This document shows, one piece after another, positions 15,063 to 23,606 of a stretch of DNA of 64,000 nt. A program made the position numbers and the translations under genes. Numbering within the stretch: position 1 is the first letter of the stretch; every line of letters begins with the position of its first letter. The notes below the pieces were generated by a model. It made no database searches, was not told the DNA's origin, and saw only the letters and a program-made list of their open reading frames with translations. Source of the stretch: UBA3263 sp964528425. Lineage in GTDB: Bacteria > Bacteroidota > Bacteroidia > Bacteroidales > Muribaculaceae. The stretch lies in the NCBI GenBank assembly GCA_964528425.1, contig CAZGTD010000006.1:14879-78878 (forward strand), given 5' to 3'.

Positions 15063-18000
15063 TTAGATTGCGATTTTAGCTGTTTTGTCAGTGGTCTTGA
15101 TAATGTAGATGCCGTGGGGCAGCCCTTCGATGGTGTTGCCTACCATGATGCCGCGCAGGTCGTAGACCTGCATGTTGCCGTCAACGCTCAGCTCGTCGAT
15201 GCTCACCGTGCCGTTGATGTTGAGCAACACTTCGTTATGGTCGGTCATGCTCGAGTGGATATACGACTCGTTGCGGCCTATGGCGCGGCAGTTGGCGGCG
15301 AATGCCGGGCGCCGGGTGTCGGGCAGCACGCAGAACGCGTGGGCGCTTTCGGGCGCGTCGGCGGCAAACAGGTTGCCGCGCAGGTGGTTGTCGCTGCTTA
15401 GGGTGGTTAGTTCCTCGGTAGCGTCTTTCAGAATGCTGAGGGTAACCTCCGGCGAAGTCGATTTGATAATCACCGGTGTGCCGGCGGCAACGTAGTCATG
15501 GTCAACCTCGCTCAGGTCGAGCTTATTGCCGTTGATCTGACCGGTGTAGACCTCGGCGTCGGTGCCGAATGCAAACGGCATGGTTATGTTGCCGAAGTAG
15601 CTGCCGTTGCTATACGCAAGGTCGTTCAGCGTAATCGAGGAGACTTCTTCGAGATACCACCATGAGTAGGCCGTTCCGGTAGCCCAGGTGGTTACGTGGG
15701 CGTTGTCGATGTTGGGAACGCTCAGCGCGCGCGAGCCGCCAACAAATGTGCCTCCGTTGGGCATTTCCTGGTCGAATGCTATTTCATTGCCGTTGCGAAC
15801 TATATAAAAGAGGCCGGGTTCGGTGTCCGACGTGCCGTTTTGAATCTCTTGCGTGTGGTGAGCCTCGGCTATGTACGTGCCCTGGGCTGCCAGGGTAACT
15901 TTGTCGCCTACGGTTTCGATTCTAAACAGCTGCTGGGGGTTGCTTTCGTCGAGGTCGGCGGCAATGAGCATCTTGTCGTCGTCTATGGTCAGATACTTGC
16001 CGGCGTGGTGCTTGTTGTGGATGCGGTAAAGGGTGAGCGGAGTGCCGGGCTCTATGGGTTCGGGCGCTTCAGCAATAACCGCTACGGTGCATGAGGCAGT
16101 TACTTTGCCGTCGGCGCTTGTGGCGGTAACGGTGGCGGAGCCCTCGGCAATGGCCGTCAGCAGGCCCGAGTTGCTGATGCTGACAATCTGCGGGTTGGCG
16201 CTGCTCCAATGGATGCGCTTGTCGGTGGCATCGGCGGGGAGCACTTCGGCCTCAAGTTGGAATGTTGCGCCGGTTTCGAGAGTCAATTTTGTTTTGCTCA
16301 AATTGATTTCCGCAACCGGAATTATTTCCGCGATTTCATTGTTGATATAGCTCGGGGTGAATATTTCGTCGAGGTCGTTCATATCTTTGGCCGAAAGGTT
16401 GACGAAACGCCACCAGCAGCCCGGAGCGTCTTCATAGGCCGCAATGCATTTGCGCGGAACGTAGAGGTTAACGCCGTCATATTTCGTAAACGCATCGTCG
16501 TCGGCCTCCGGCGCGGCGGTGGTTTCGGAATAGATGGTTTCCAGGGCTTCGCAGCCGCTGAAGGCAGCGCTGCCGAGCGAGGGGGTGTTCAGCGCGATGC
16601 GCTGGAGGTTCGAGCAGTTGGCAAAAGCTCCCGCGCCGACCGGAGCACCGTCTTTAACGCGCACCTGCTCCAGGAACGAGGCCCCGGCGAATGCGTATGT
16701 GCCCACCGGCTTGGCGCCTTCAATAACCACGCTTGAAGCGAGTTCCGAGTCGTCGCCTATGTAGAGTTTGGCCGATGTGTTGCAGAGCGGGTTGGCCTCG
16801 GCGGTTTCAAAGTTTATGCGGGCCCAGGCGTTGGCGTTGCCGGTCTTAACCTTAGCCAGACTCGAGCAGCCGCTGAAGGCATTCGAGCCCACTGCTTCCA
16901 CATAATCGCCCATTGTAACCATAGTCAGGCCGCTGCAGTTAGCGAAAGCAGATTCGCCGATCGACGTCACGGAGTTAGGAATGGTTATCCTATTCAATCC
17001 GCTGCAGCCGTAGAAAGCATAGCCGCCTATAGAAGTTACATAGTCGCTGATTGTTATATATTTGAGGTAGGTATTGCTGTGGAACGGAGGTATTGAATAG
17101 CTCAGATTTCGTCCGAGATACAACGTTTCGACCGGACAATTATCAAAAGGCGAAGCTGCACTAACCCGAATATCAGTTACAGAGGCACAATCAGCCCCAC
17201 TACTGGTAGAGCCATCTTTAGTGTATGAAAGGTTAAGAGTCACATCTTCTGCGGCAGAGAATACCTTACTATAGCTACCCGACTTTTTCCCACTTTCGGT
17301 TAGAACAGTCTCGCCATTAATTTTAACAATGAGTTTGTCGTAACCGGATTCGCTATCAACAGCGTAGTTAAAAGTCAACTCATCACCGGCAACGACCGAG
17401 AAGTTATATTCTTTTTGTGAGGTCGAACTATTCGAATGGTTGGTTGAAGTCCAGTCGGGGAGTGTTGTGGAATGGCGTATGGATACTTCCCCGGGTGCAC
17501 CACATTCTAAGATTGTTGTTCCATCCTCGATGGTTATGCCTGCAAGTGATATGCAATCGCCGAAAGCAGACCCGCCTACCGAGGTTACGGAACTGGGGAT
17601 GGTGAGTGAAGTCAGGCCGCTGCAATTGCGGAAAGCACAGTCGCCGATTGAGGTTACGGAACTGGGGATTGTGAGAGAAGTCAGGCCACTGCAGCCGCCG
17701 AAAGAATAGCCGCCGATGGATGTAACTGAGTTGGGGATGCTGATTGAAGTTAGGCTGCTGCAGCCTTTGAAAGCAGATTCTCCGATTTCGGTCACGGAGT
17801 TGGGGATAGTGAGAGAAGTCAGGCCGCTACAACCGTTGAAAGCCGAGCTGCCGATGGTGGTGACTGAGTTGGGGATAGTGAGTGAGGTCAGTCGGCTGCA
17901 GCCGTTGAAAGTAGATTCGCCGATTTCGGCCAAGGAGTTGGGGATTGAGAGCGAAGTCAGGCCGCTGCAGCCGGAGAAAGCCGAGTTGCTAATAGAGGTC

Positions 18001-20054
18001 ACGGAGTTGGGGATTGAGAGCGAAGTCAGGCCGCTGCAGCTGGAGAAAGCCGCTTCGCCTATCGAGGTCACGCCGTCGGGGATTGTGAGTGAGCTAAGGC
18101 CTCTGCAGCCGTAGAAAGCATAACTGGGGATGGTTTTTACACACTCTCCAATTTTAAGTAACTTAATGTTAGGCGGGAACGCAGAAGAATTGGATGAGCC
18201 GCATGAGCTGCAGTTTTCGGCGTTGAAAATCACCTCAGTAAGGCCGGTGCAGTCTTTGAAAGCAGAAACGCCAATAGAAGTTACAGAGTTGGGAATTGTG
18301 ATCGATGTCGGGCCGGTGCAGCCTCTGAAAGCGTAGCTGCCGATAGAGGAGACGGAGTTACCGATTACGAGCGTAGTCAGTCCGCTGCAGCCTTCGAATG
18401 CCGAACTGCCGATTGTGTTTACGGAGTTGGGAAAGGTAAGCGAGGTTAGGTTTTTACACCCTTTGAATGCATAACTGGGGATAGTTTTTACGTTCTCACC
18501 AATTGTGAGCGACTTAATGTTAGATGTGAATCCAGGAGAATTGTATGATCCGCAAGAGGTGCAGTTTTCAGCATTAAATATTATATCCGTCAAGCTGGTG
18601 CAGTCTTCGAAGGCATAACTCGGCATAGTAGTTACACTCTCACCAATTGTAAGCGATTTAATGTTATATGGAAATGCCGGATAATTGTATGATCCGCATG
18701 AGGTGCAGTTTTCAGCGTTGAATATCACCTCAGTCAGGCCGCTGCAGTTGGAGAAAGCAAAGCCTCCGATAGAGGTCACAGATCTGCCGATAGTGAGCGA
18801 TTTCAGGCCGCTGCATCCTTTGAAAGCAGATTCTCCGATTTCGGTTACGGAGTTGGGGATTGTGATCGATGTTATGCCGCTGCAATTGTAGAAAGCAGAT
18901 TCGCCGATAAATGTAACGGAGTTGCCGATGGTGACCGAGGTCAGGCCGGTGCAATTGTAGAAAGTATAGTTGCCGATAGATGCAACCGAATTGCCGATAG
19001 TGAGCGAATTCAGGCGGCTACAGCCGGAGAAAGCATAGCTGCCAATTCTGTTTACGGAATTGGGGATTGTGAGCGACTTCAGGCCGCTGCAACCGTAGAA
19101 AGCAAATTCTCCGATTTCGATCACGGAGGTTGGAATGTCGACCGAAGTCAAACCGCTGCAACCGGAGAAAGCCGTGTTGCCGATTGTGGTAACTGATTCC
19201 GGGATAACGTAATCTCCTTCAATACTCACAGGGGCAAAGTAGATAGCTGTCTTTCCTTGGCTATAAATCCAGCCGTCTTCAAATATTGCGTCATAAGGGT
19301 TATAGGATATGACTACATCGCTCGGAGATTTATTTAGAGTATTAGGGTACGCAGCTTTTATCAAGTTAGGGCAGTTAGAGAAAGTGCTATAGTCGATAGA
19401 GGTAACAGATTTTCCGATGATAACAGCTTTAAGTGTTTTGTTACCATAAAAAGGAGAATAACCATAATGTCTGGATGTATCGTAGCTTAAATTTCGGCCC
19501 AGATAGATTGTTTCCAGCCCACATTCATAAAACAAACCTTTACCTATATCTGAGCCATAACAGCGGTAACCAAGGCTGAGTGTATTGTAGCCATCTTCGA
19601 TAACGAGGTCATTGAGGCTGCGGCAGTAATTGAAAGCATAGTTGCCGATAGAGGTCACGGAGCTGGGGATTGTGAGCGACGTCAATGAGGAACAGCTGGC
19701 GAAAGCAAATTCGCCTATCGAGGTCACAGACCTGCCGATTGTGAGCGAAGTTAGGCTGCTGCAGTCGTAGAAAGCACCGTAGCCGATAGAGGTCACTGAG
19801 TTGGGAATGGCTACCGATGTCAAGCTGCTGCACTTATCGAAAGCCATGTCGCCGATAGCAGACACGCGATAAGTTGTGCCATTATATGTGACAGATTCGG
19901 GAATGACGATGTCTCCTGAATAGGAGCCAGAGGTAACCGCGCATGTGCTGTTGGTTAGTGTTTCGTAGCATATGCCGCCGACTTCGAAGCCATAGGCATA
20001 TATGGGCAGCGTGGCGAGCGCTGCCAAAAGCAAAAAAAGTAATCGCTTTTTCAT
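15063..20054 (-). CDS. BspA-like leucine-rich-repeat surface protein with Big_2 and C-terminal sorting-like domain
   Basis: A 1663-residue secreted protein. Order: signal peptide (1-21); a long array of TpLRR/LRR_5 repeats of 23 residues with the pattern PNSVTSIGxxAFxGCSGLTS (about 45-868); an inserted beta-sandwich-like domain (about 868-968, GDELTFNYAVDSESGYDKL); more LRRs (to about 1200); a bacterial Ig-like group 2 domain (about 1240-1325, LSKTKLTLETGATFQLEAEV); a lectin-like segment starting LYRIHNKHHAGKYLTIDDD; and a C-terminal strand set VYDLRGIMVGN...GIYIIK resembling a type IX sorting domain. BspA-type proteins bind host matrix or other bacteria. It lies 32 bp behind the MBL-fold gene and may be co-transcribed with it. 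Confidence 0.92.
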   Translation of the reverse strand: MKKRLLFLLLAALATLPIYAYGFEVGGICYETLTNSTCAVTSGSYSGDIVIPESVTYNGTTYRVSAIGDMAFDKCSSLTSVAIPNSVTSIGYGAFYDCSSLTSLTIGRSVTSIGEFAFASCSSLTSLTIPSSVTSIGNYAFNYCRSLNDLVIEDGYNTLSLGYRCYGSDIGKGLFYECGLETIYLGRNLSYDTSRHYGYSPFYGNKTLKAVIIGKSVTSIDYSTFSNCPNLIKAAYPNTLNKSPSDVVISYNPYDAIFEDGWIYSQGKTAIYFAPVSIEGDYVIPESVTTIGNTAFSGCSGLTSVDIPTSVIEIGEFAFYGCSGLKSLTIPNSVNRIGSYAFSGCSRLNSLTIGNSVASIGNYTFYNCTGLTSVTIGNSVTFIGESAFYNCSGITSITIPNSVTEIGESAFKGCSGLKSLTIGRSVTSIGGFAFSNCSGLTEVIFNAENCTSCGSYNYPAFPYNIKSLTIGESVTTMPSYAFEDCTSLTDIIFNAENCTSCGSYNSPGFTSNIKSLTIGENVKTIPSYAFKGCKNLTSLTFPNSVNTIGSSAFEGCSGLTTLVIGNSVSSIGSYAFRGCTGPTSITIPNSVTSIGVSAFKDCTGLTEVIFNAENCSSCGSSNSSAFPPNIKLLKIGECVKTIPSYAFYGCRGLSSLTIPDGVTSIGEAAFSSCSGLTSLSIPNSVTSISNSAFSGCSGLTSLSIPNSLAEIGESTFNGCSRLTSLTIPNSVTTIGSSAFNGCSGLTSLTIPNSVTEIGESAFKGCSSLTSISIPNSVTSIGGYSFGGCSGLTSLTIPSSVTSIGDCAFRNCSGLTSLTIPSSVTSVGGSAFGDCISLAGITIEDGTTILECGAPGEVSIRHSTTLPDWTSTNHSNSSTSQKEYNFSVVAGDELTFNYAVDSESGYDKLIVKINGETVLTESGKKSGSYSKVFSAAEDVTLNLSYTKDGSTSSGADCASVTDIRVSAASPFDNCPVETLYLGRNLSYSIPPFHSNTYLKYITISDYVTSIGGYAFYGCSGLNRITIPNSVTSIGESAFANCSGLTMVTMGDYVEAVGSNAFSGCSSLAKVKTGNANAWARINFETAEANPLCNTSAKLYIGDDSELASSVVIEGAKPVGTYAFAGASFLEQVRVKDGAPVGAGAFANCSNLQRIALNTPSLGSAAFSGCEALETIYSETTAAPEADDDAFTKYDGVNLYVPRKCIAAYEDAPGCWWRFVNLSAKDMNDLDEIFTPSYINNEIAEIIPVAEINLSKTKLTLETGATFQLEAEVLPADATDKRIHWSSANPQIVSISNSGLLTAIAEGSATVTATSADGKVTASCTVAVIAEAPEPIEPGTPLTLYRIHNKHHAGKYLTIDDDKMLIAADLDESNPQQLFRIETVGDKVTLAAQGTYIAEAHHTQEIQNGTSDTEPGLFYIVRNGNEIAFDQEMPNGGTFVGGSRALSVPNIDNAHVTTWATGTAYSWWYLEEVSSITLNDLAYSNGSYFGNITMPFAFGTDAEVYTGQINGNKLDLSEVDHDYVAAGTPVIIKSTSPEVTLSILKDATEELTTLSSDNHLRGNLFAADAPESAHAFCVLPDTRRPAFAANCRAIGRNESYIHSSMTDHNEVLLNINGTVSIDELSVDGNMQVYDLRGIMVGNTIEGLPHGIYIIKTTDKTAKIAI
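16850..19850 (-). repeat. Tandem 69-bp coding repeats (LRR units)
   Basis: Many near-identical 69-bp units encode 23-residue TpLRRs. Adjacent units share long runs such as GTCACGGAGTTGGGGATTG and CAGGCCGCTGCAGCC. The array is interrupted near 17150-17450 by the beta-sandwich insert. Longer units carrying FNAENCTSCGS recur three or four times (for example near 18180-18240, 18540-18580 and 18690-18730). Confidence 0.85.
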
Positions 20055-20086
20055 TGTGTAGATGTGATTATTTAATAGTTATTGAT

Positions 20087-21247
20087 TTATTTGTTGATTG
20101 TTCCTATTCCTACGAGTTTGGTTTCGGGGTGTTCGTTAACCACGATAACCTCGGCATCCGATTTTGTCAAATTACTTACAATTTTTTTGCTTGGGTGGTG
20201 GAATTGATTATATCTGCCGGCGCTAATAACACATATAGGGTTTTTGAACTCACCGACTTTTGTTGATAAGATTAGGTCGCCATGGCTCGATTCCGCTCCA
20301 TGGTGGGGAACTTGCATCACTCCAATCTGAGCTATGCGGTCGGCACCAAGTATATTATAGAACTTATCGAGCCATTTGTCATCAACCGTAATGTCGCCGA
20401 AATATGCACATCCGGTAGGGTAATATTCATAACCGGCATAAATCGATGTGGGTCTTTGAGGATTCCATAAACTATCCTCTACTTTTCTATAATAACTGAA
20501 ATCATGGATTCGGCCCAAAATATTGGAATAGACAATAAGCGAATGCTCATTTTTCGGTTTCAGGTTATTATAGACTTCTGTTATATCGTCGAAGTGATCG
20601 CGTATATAGCGCTTAATGTTCTCAGGCTGAAGTTCGTTTAAGTCCAATCCCTTTTCGTTTAGTTCATTCTTGAACTTATAAAAAAACCTTTTAAGATTCG
20701 GGAAGAACACGATGTATTCCATTAAAGGTCTTTTGTGACTTTTATGAAGGGGAAAATAAATTATTGATCCGCTTTGCAATTCTATAGTCTGCGAGCCCGA
20801 TTCCCGGATGTCCAAATTAAGATGTTGGGGCAATTCTTGGTTTGGTTCTTCCGAATCCGGATGAATCAGAATTATGCGAGGTTTGTTAGGAAATAAGTCC
20901 TGAATATTTTGATACGTTTTGTAATCAAAATGATCTTCACAGACATTAAGTATGTTAGCCTCCTCTTCGGAAATGAACGGAATAACGACAGTCTTAGGCT
21001 CTAAAAAACGAATGCAGTTGATATGATCGCGGTCGAAGTGCGAAATAAAAAGCAAATCAACCTGTCCTTTATTCAGTTCAGAATAAATGAGATGGCGGAT
21101 TTCATATTGACTACCCAAAGTAATAGAGCCGCAGTCATACACGGCTCGGAAAAGCCGCTGGTAGCTGTCGGGGGTTTGTTGGTAAACCTCCGCGGCATAA
21201 AAAGCTCCCTGTCCGACCGGGTAGAAGGTGCGCTTGAAGAGCAGATT
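20087..21247 (-). CDS. MBL-fold metallohydrolase, ComEC/Rec2-like
   Basis: A 386-residue soluble protein with a metallo-beta-lactamase fold. The metal-binding motif is SHFDRDH (H71, D73, D75, H76); HHG at 315-317 and SAGRYNQFHHPS (342-353) match the ComEC-type C-terminal motifs. Its substrate (nucleic acid, nucleotide or other ester) is not readable. The start at 21247 is chosen because MNLLFKRTFYPVGQGAFY fits the family N-terminus; a GTG at 21277 is the alternative. It is visibly more AT-rich than its neighbours and has no partner gene, which suggests acquisition by transfer. Some such proteins belong to defence loci, but nothing else here supports that. Confidence 0.8.
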   Translation of the reverse strand, partial: NLLFKRTFYPVGQGAFYAAEVYQQTPDSYQRLFRAVYDCGSITLGSQYEIRHLIYSELNKGQVDLLFISHFDRDHINCIRFLEPKTVVIPFISEEEANILNVCEDHFDYKTYQNIQDLFPNKPRIILIHPDSEEPNQELPQHLNLDIRESGSQTIELQSGSIIYFPLHKSHKRPLMEYIVFFPNLKRFFYKFKNELNEKGLDLNELQPENIKRYIRDHFDDITEVYNNLKPKNEHSLIVYSNILGRIHDFSYYRKVEDSLWNPQRPTSIYAGYEYYPTGCAYFGDITVDDKWLDKFYNILGADRIAQIGVMQVPHHGAESSHGDLILSTKVGEFKNPICVISAGRYNQFHHPSKKIVSNLTKSDAEVIVVNEHPETKLVGIGTINK

Positions 21248-21302
21248 CATTGGCTTCAACAGTGCCGCGGGGTCCACTTCGTTGGCTGATAGATATATAG
21301 CT

Positions 21303-21345
21303 AAAGAAAAAGCGCGAGGACCTTATCTTTCTGTCCGCTCTGCGC
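21303..21345 (-). terminator. Terminator of the ncRNA
   Basis: Minus strand GCGC-AGAGC-GGAC ... GTCC-TC-GCGC followed by TTTTTCTTT (21311-21303): stems of 4 and 4 bp around an internal loop and a strong T-tract. It lies 55 nt before the MBL-fold start codon. Confidence 0.6.
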
Positions 21346-21578
21346 ATTGAGGCCCTGGAATTGCCCATCACAATAGAACGAACAGAGCAGATGCCTCACG
21401 CGAGATTACATATGTGTAACCACATAAGGCGTCTATCTCTGTCTCATTCTTGATTGTGATTTGAAATTTTCCAGGTTTCAATGCATCAAGAACGAGCGTT
21501 GGATAAACGCTTTCAAAAATATGTCGTTGTCAGTCCCTCCCTCAAAGCCCGCGACCGGGCATCTGCAGGCGGTCTGAC
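21303..21578 (-). ncRNA. Probable structured non-coding RNA with own promoter and terminator
   Basis: A ~276-nt transcript predicted from a TTTG-N20-TATCTTTG promoter to an intrinsic terminator. Stems seen on the minus strand: GTCAG (21578-21574) with CTGAC (21533-21529), enclosing GCCCG-GTCG-CGGGC (21560-21547); GCGTT-TATCC-AACGC (21510-21496); TATGTG-GTTA-CACATA (21426-21411); TCTG-CTCTG pairing with CAGAG-CGGA-CAGA; and the 3' terminator stem. The 5' GACC (21574-21571) can alternatively pair with the 3' GGTC. No start-to-stop ORF fits, although fragments in all frames look superficially protein-like. RNase P and tmRNA hallmarks (GAGGAAAGTCC; terminal CCA with a tag ORF) are missing. A 6S-type RNA or an undescribed class is possible. 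This also explains the 485-bp gap between the MBL gene and ribBA. Confidence 0.6.
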
Positions 21579-21582
21579 GCGG

Positions 21583-21614
21583 CAAAGATACGGAAATAAT
21601 TAGTAATTAGCAAA
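21583..21614 (-). promoter_or_regulatory. Promoter of the ncRNA
   Basis: Minus strand TTTG (21614-21611), 20-nt spacer, TATCTTTG (21590-21583): an exact Bacteroidetes promoter with predicted start near 21578. It faces away from ribBA. Confidence 0.75.
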
Positions 21615-21676
21615 TAGTAATTAGTAATTTTGTGGGAATTGGGAAGTGAGGTGTGAGCTTGCGGGGGCGACGGCGG
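21599..21676. repeat. AT-rich repeat plus second copy of the 41-bp dispersed repeat
   Basis: 21599-21630 is a TTAGTAATTAGCAAATAGTAA-type string related (in inverse orientation) to 2447-2477. 21636-21676 matches 14864-14904 at 40 of 41 positions; here the right half of the palindrome is replaced by CGCAATTC. Confidence 0.6.
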
Positions 21677-21706
21677 CCGCAATTCTTAATTCTCAATTTT
21701 TTTTTG

Positions 21707-21714
21707 TAACTTTG
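21707..21714 (+). promoter_or_regulatory. -7 element before ribBA
   Basis: TAACTTTG after a T-run, 18 nt before the ATG at 21733. The -33 TTTG is not clear. Confidence 0.65.
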
Positions 21715-21732
21715 CGGAAAATTATATTGAAT

Positions 21733-22956
21733 ATGAGCAATAACGCCGAAAATATACGTCTGGACTCGATTGAGGATGCAATCGAGGATTTCCGCCAGGG
21801 AAAGTTCGTTATCGTAGTCGACGACGAGGATCGAGAGAATGAGGGCGACCTGATAGTCGCGGCTGAGAAAATCACGCCCGACCAGGTGAACTTTATGTTG
21901 AAAAATGCCCGCGGAGTGCTGTGTGTGCCAATCACCAAGTCGCGCGCCGCGGAGCTGGGCCTTGAGCGTCAGGTCGACGATAATACGTCGGTGCTCGGCA
22001 CGCCCTTTACCGTTACCGTCGACAAGCTCGAGGGCTGCTCCACCGGAGTTTCCATTCACGACCGCTGCGCTACCATCCGCGCCCTTGCCGACCCGGCGTC
22101 AACGCCCGAAACCTTCGGGCGCCCGGGCCACATAAATCCGCTGTATGCCCAGGATTACGGCGTTTTGCAACGTACCGGCCACACTGAGGCGGGCGTTGAC
22201 CTTGCGCGCCTTGCGGGTCTTCAGCCGGCCGCGGCGCTGATGGAGATCATGAGCGACGACGGCTCGATGATGCGCCTGCCCGAGCTGCGCAAAAAGGCCG
22301 ACGAGTGGGGCATGAAGCTGATTTCGATCGCCGACCTGGTTGCCTATCGCAACCGCACCGAATCGCTCATAGAGCAGGGCGTTGAAGTGGACCTGCCCAC
22401 CGCGTGGGGCCACTTCCGCGCAATTCCCTTCCGCCAGAAGAGCAACGGGCTGGAGCATATTGCCCTGGTTAAGGGCGACTTGAAAGGAAGCGACGAGCCG
22501 GCGCTGGTAAGGGTTCACTCATCGTGTGCCACCGGCGACATTTTTTCGAGCTGCCGCTGCGACTGCGGCGAGCAACTCCATCGGGCAATGCAGGCCGTTG
22601 AAAAAGAGGGGCGCGGCGCAATTGTTTATCTGATGCAGGAGGGCCGCGGAATCGGTCTGATGGAGAAGATGAAAGCCTATAAGCTCCAGGAGGAGGGCAT
22701 GGACACGGTCGATGCCAACATCTGCCTGGGCCATAAGGCCGATGAGCGCGACTATGGCGTCGGTGCTCAAATTCTCCGCGCCATAGGCGTTAGCCGCATG
22801 AGGCTTATGAGCAATAATCCCACAAAGCGCGTGGGGCTTCAGGGTTACGGCCTGGAAATTGTAGAGACAGTGCCCATAGAAGTGGCTCCCAACGAATATA
22901 ACGAGCGCTATCTGCGCACCAAGCGCACGCGCATGGGCCATAACCTTCATTTATGA
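21733..22956 (+). CDS. ribBA: Bifunctional 3,4-dihydroxy-2-butanone-4-phosphate synthase / GTP cyclohydrolase II
   Basis: A 407-residue riboflavin-pathway enzyme. The N-terminal half makes dihydroxybutanone phosphate from ribulose-5-phosphate (VVDDEDRENEGDL acid-rich metal site; the His of RTGHTEAGVDL). The C-terminal half opens GTP (zinc-binding CATGDIFSSCRCDCGEQL, YLMQEGRGIG, and RMGHNLHL at the end). The start at 21733 follows the TAACTTTG promoter element; an upstream in-frame ATG at 21646 would precede the promoter and is rejected. First gene of a seven-gene run joined by overlaps; the stop overlaps the next gene as ATGA. Confidence 0.97.
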   Translation: MSNNAENIRLDSIEDAIEDFRQGKFVIVVDDEDRENEGDLIVAAEKITPDQVNFMLKNARGVLCVPITKSRAAELGLERQVDDNTSVLGTPFTVTVDKLEGCSTGVSIHDRCATIRALADPASTPETFGRPGHINPLYAQDYGVLQRTGHTEAGVDLARLAGLQPAAALMEIMSDDGSMMRLPELRKKADEWGMKLISIADLVAYRNRTESLIEQGVEVDLPTAWGHFRAIPFRQKSNGLEHIALVKGDLKGSDEPALVRVHSSCATGDIFSSCRCDCGEQLHRAMQAVEKEGRGAIVYLMQEGRGIGLMEKMKAYKLQEEGMDTVDANICLGHKADERDYGVGAQILRAIGVSRMRLMSNNPTKRVGLQGYGLEIVETVPIEVAPNEYNERYLRTKRTRMGHNLHL

Positions 22957-23606
22957 TCGAGGCCCGCAACATACGGAAGACCTTTGACCGCCTTGAGGTT
23001 CTGCGCGGAGTTTCGCTCAGGGTCGAGGACTCTGAGGTGGTTGCCATAGTCGGCCCTTCGGGGGCCGGCAAAACAACACTGCTGCAGATTATGGGCTCGC
23101 TTGAACGGCCCGACAGCGGCGAGATGCTCTATGACGGAGTTGATATTTTCGGATTTTCAGCCAAAAAACTGTCAGAGTTCCGCAACCGGAAAATCGGCTT
23201 CGTTTTTCAGCTCCATAACCTGCTGCCTGAATTCTCGCTCGAAGAAAACGTTGCGCTGCCCGCCCTGATTGGCGGCGAGCGCCGCAGCCAGGCCATGGCC
23301 CGCGCACGCGAGCTGCTCGACTACATGGGCCTGGGCAACCGGCTCAGCCACCGGCCGGCACAACTTTCGGGGGGCGAGCGCCAGCGCGGTGCTGTTGCGC
23401 GCGCGCTGATTAACCGGCCTTCGGTCGTTTTGGCCGACGAGCCTTCGGGGTCGCTCGACTCCGCCAACCGCAACGAGCTGCATCAGCTCTTTTTTAATCT
23501 GCGTCGCGACCGCGGCCAGAGCTTCGTTATTGTTACCCACGACCTTGAACTTGCCGCTGCCGCCGACCGCCAGATCCGGCTGCGCGACGGCCAACTCGAT
23601 ATCTGA
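22953..23606 (+). CDS. LolD-like ABC transporter ATPase
   Basis: A 217-residue ABC ATPase with Walker A GPSGAGKTT (34-42), a Q-loop, the signature LSGGERQRGAVARAL, Walker B VVLADEPSGSLD and the switch His in VIVTHD. The sequence is most like LolD/MacB-type ATPases, which drive lipoprotein release or mechanotransmission across the envelope. No FtsX/MacB-type permease is adjacent, so its partner must be encoded elsewhere or the downstream membrane protein is an unusual one. ATGA overlap with ribBA; the stop abuts the DUF6057 gene. Confidence 0.9.
   Translation: MIEARNIRKTFDRLEVLRGVSLRVEDSEVVAIVGPSGAGKTTLLQIMGSLERPDSGEMLYDGVDIFGFSAKKLSEFRNRKIGFVFQLHNLLPEFSLEENVALPALIGGERRSQAMARARELLDYMGLGNRLSHRPAQLSGGERQRGAVARALINRPSVVLADEPSGSLDSANRNELHQLFFNLRRDRGQSFVIVTHDLELAAAADRQIRLRDGQLDI

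Noticed and set aside
16850..19850. Regular ~69-bp direct repeats, considered as a CRISPR array
   Set aside because: They are in frame and encode 23-residue leucine-rich repeats; there are no unique spacers of constant length and no cas genes.
21135..21371. 78-residue minus-strand frame over the ncRNA terminator and MBL start
   Set aside because: It overlaps the MBL gene in another frame and lies across a terminator; composition is Arg/Ser-rich and unlike local proteins.
21360..21520. Protein-like fragment (ESVYPTLVLDALKPGKF... ending in ASALFVLL) on the minus strand, considered as a pseudogene
   Set aside because: No start codon, two further in-frame stops before the MBL gene, and the same DNA forms clear hairpins between a promoter and terminator; a structured RNA explains it better. 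A gene remnant is not fully excluded.
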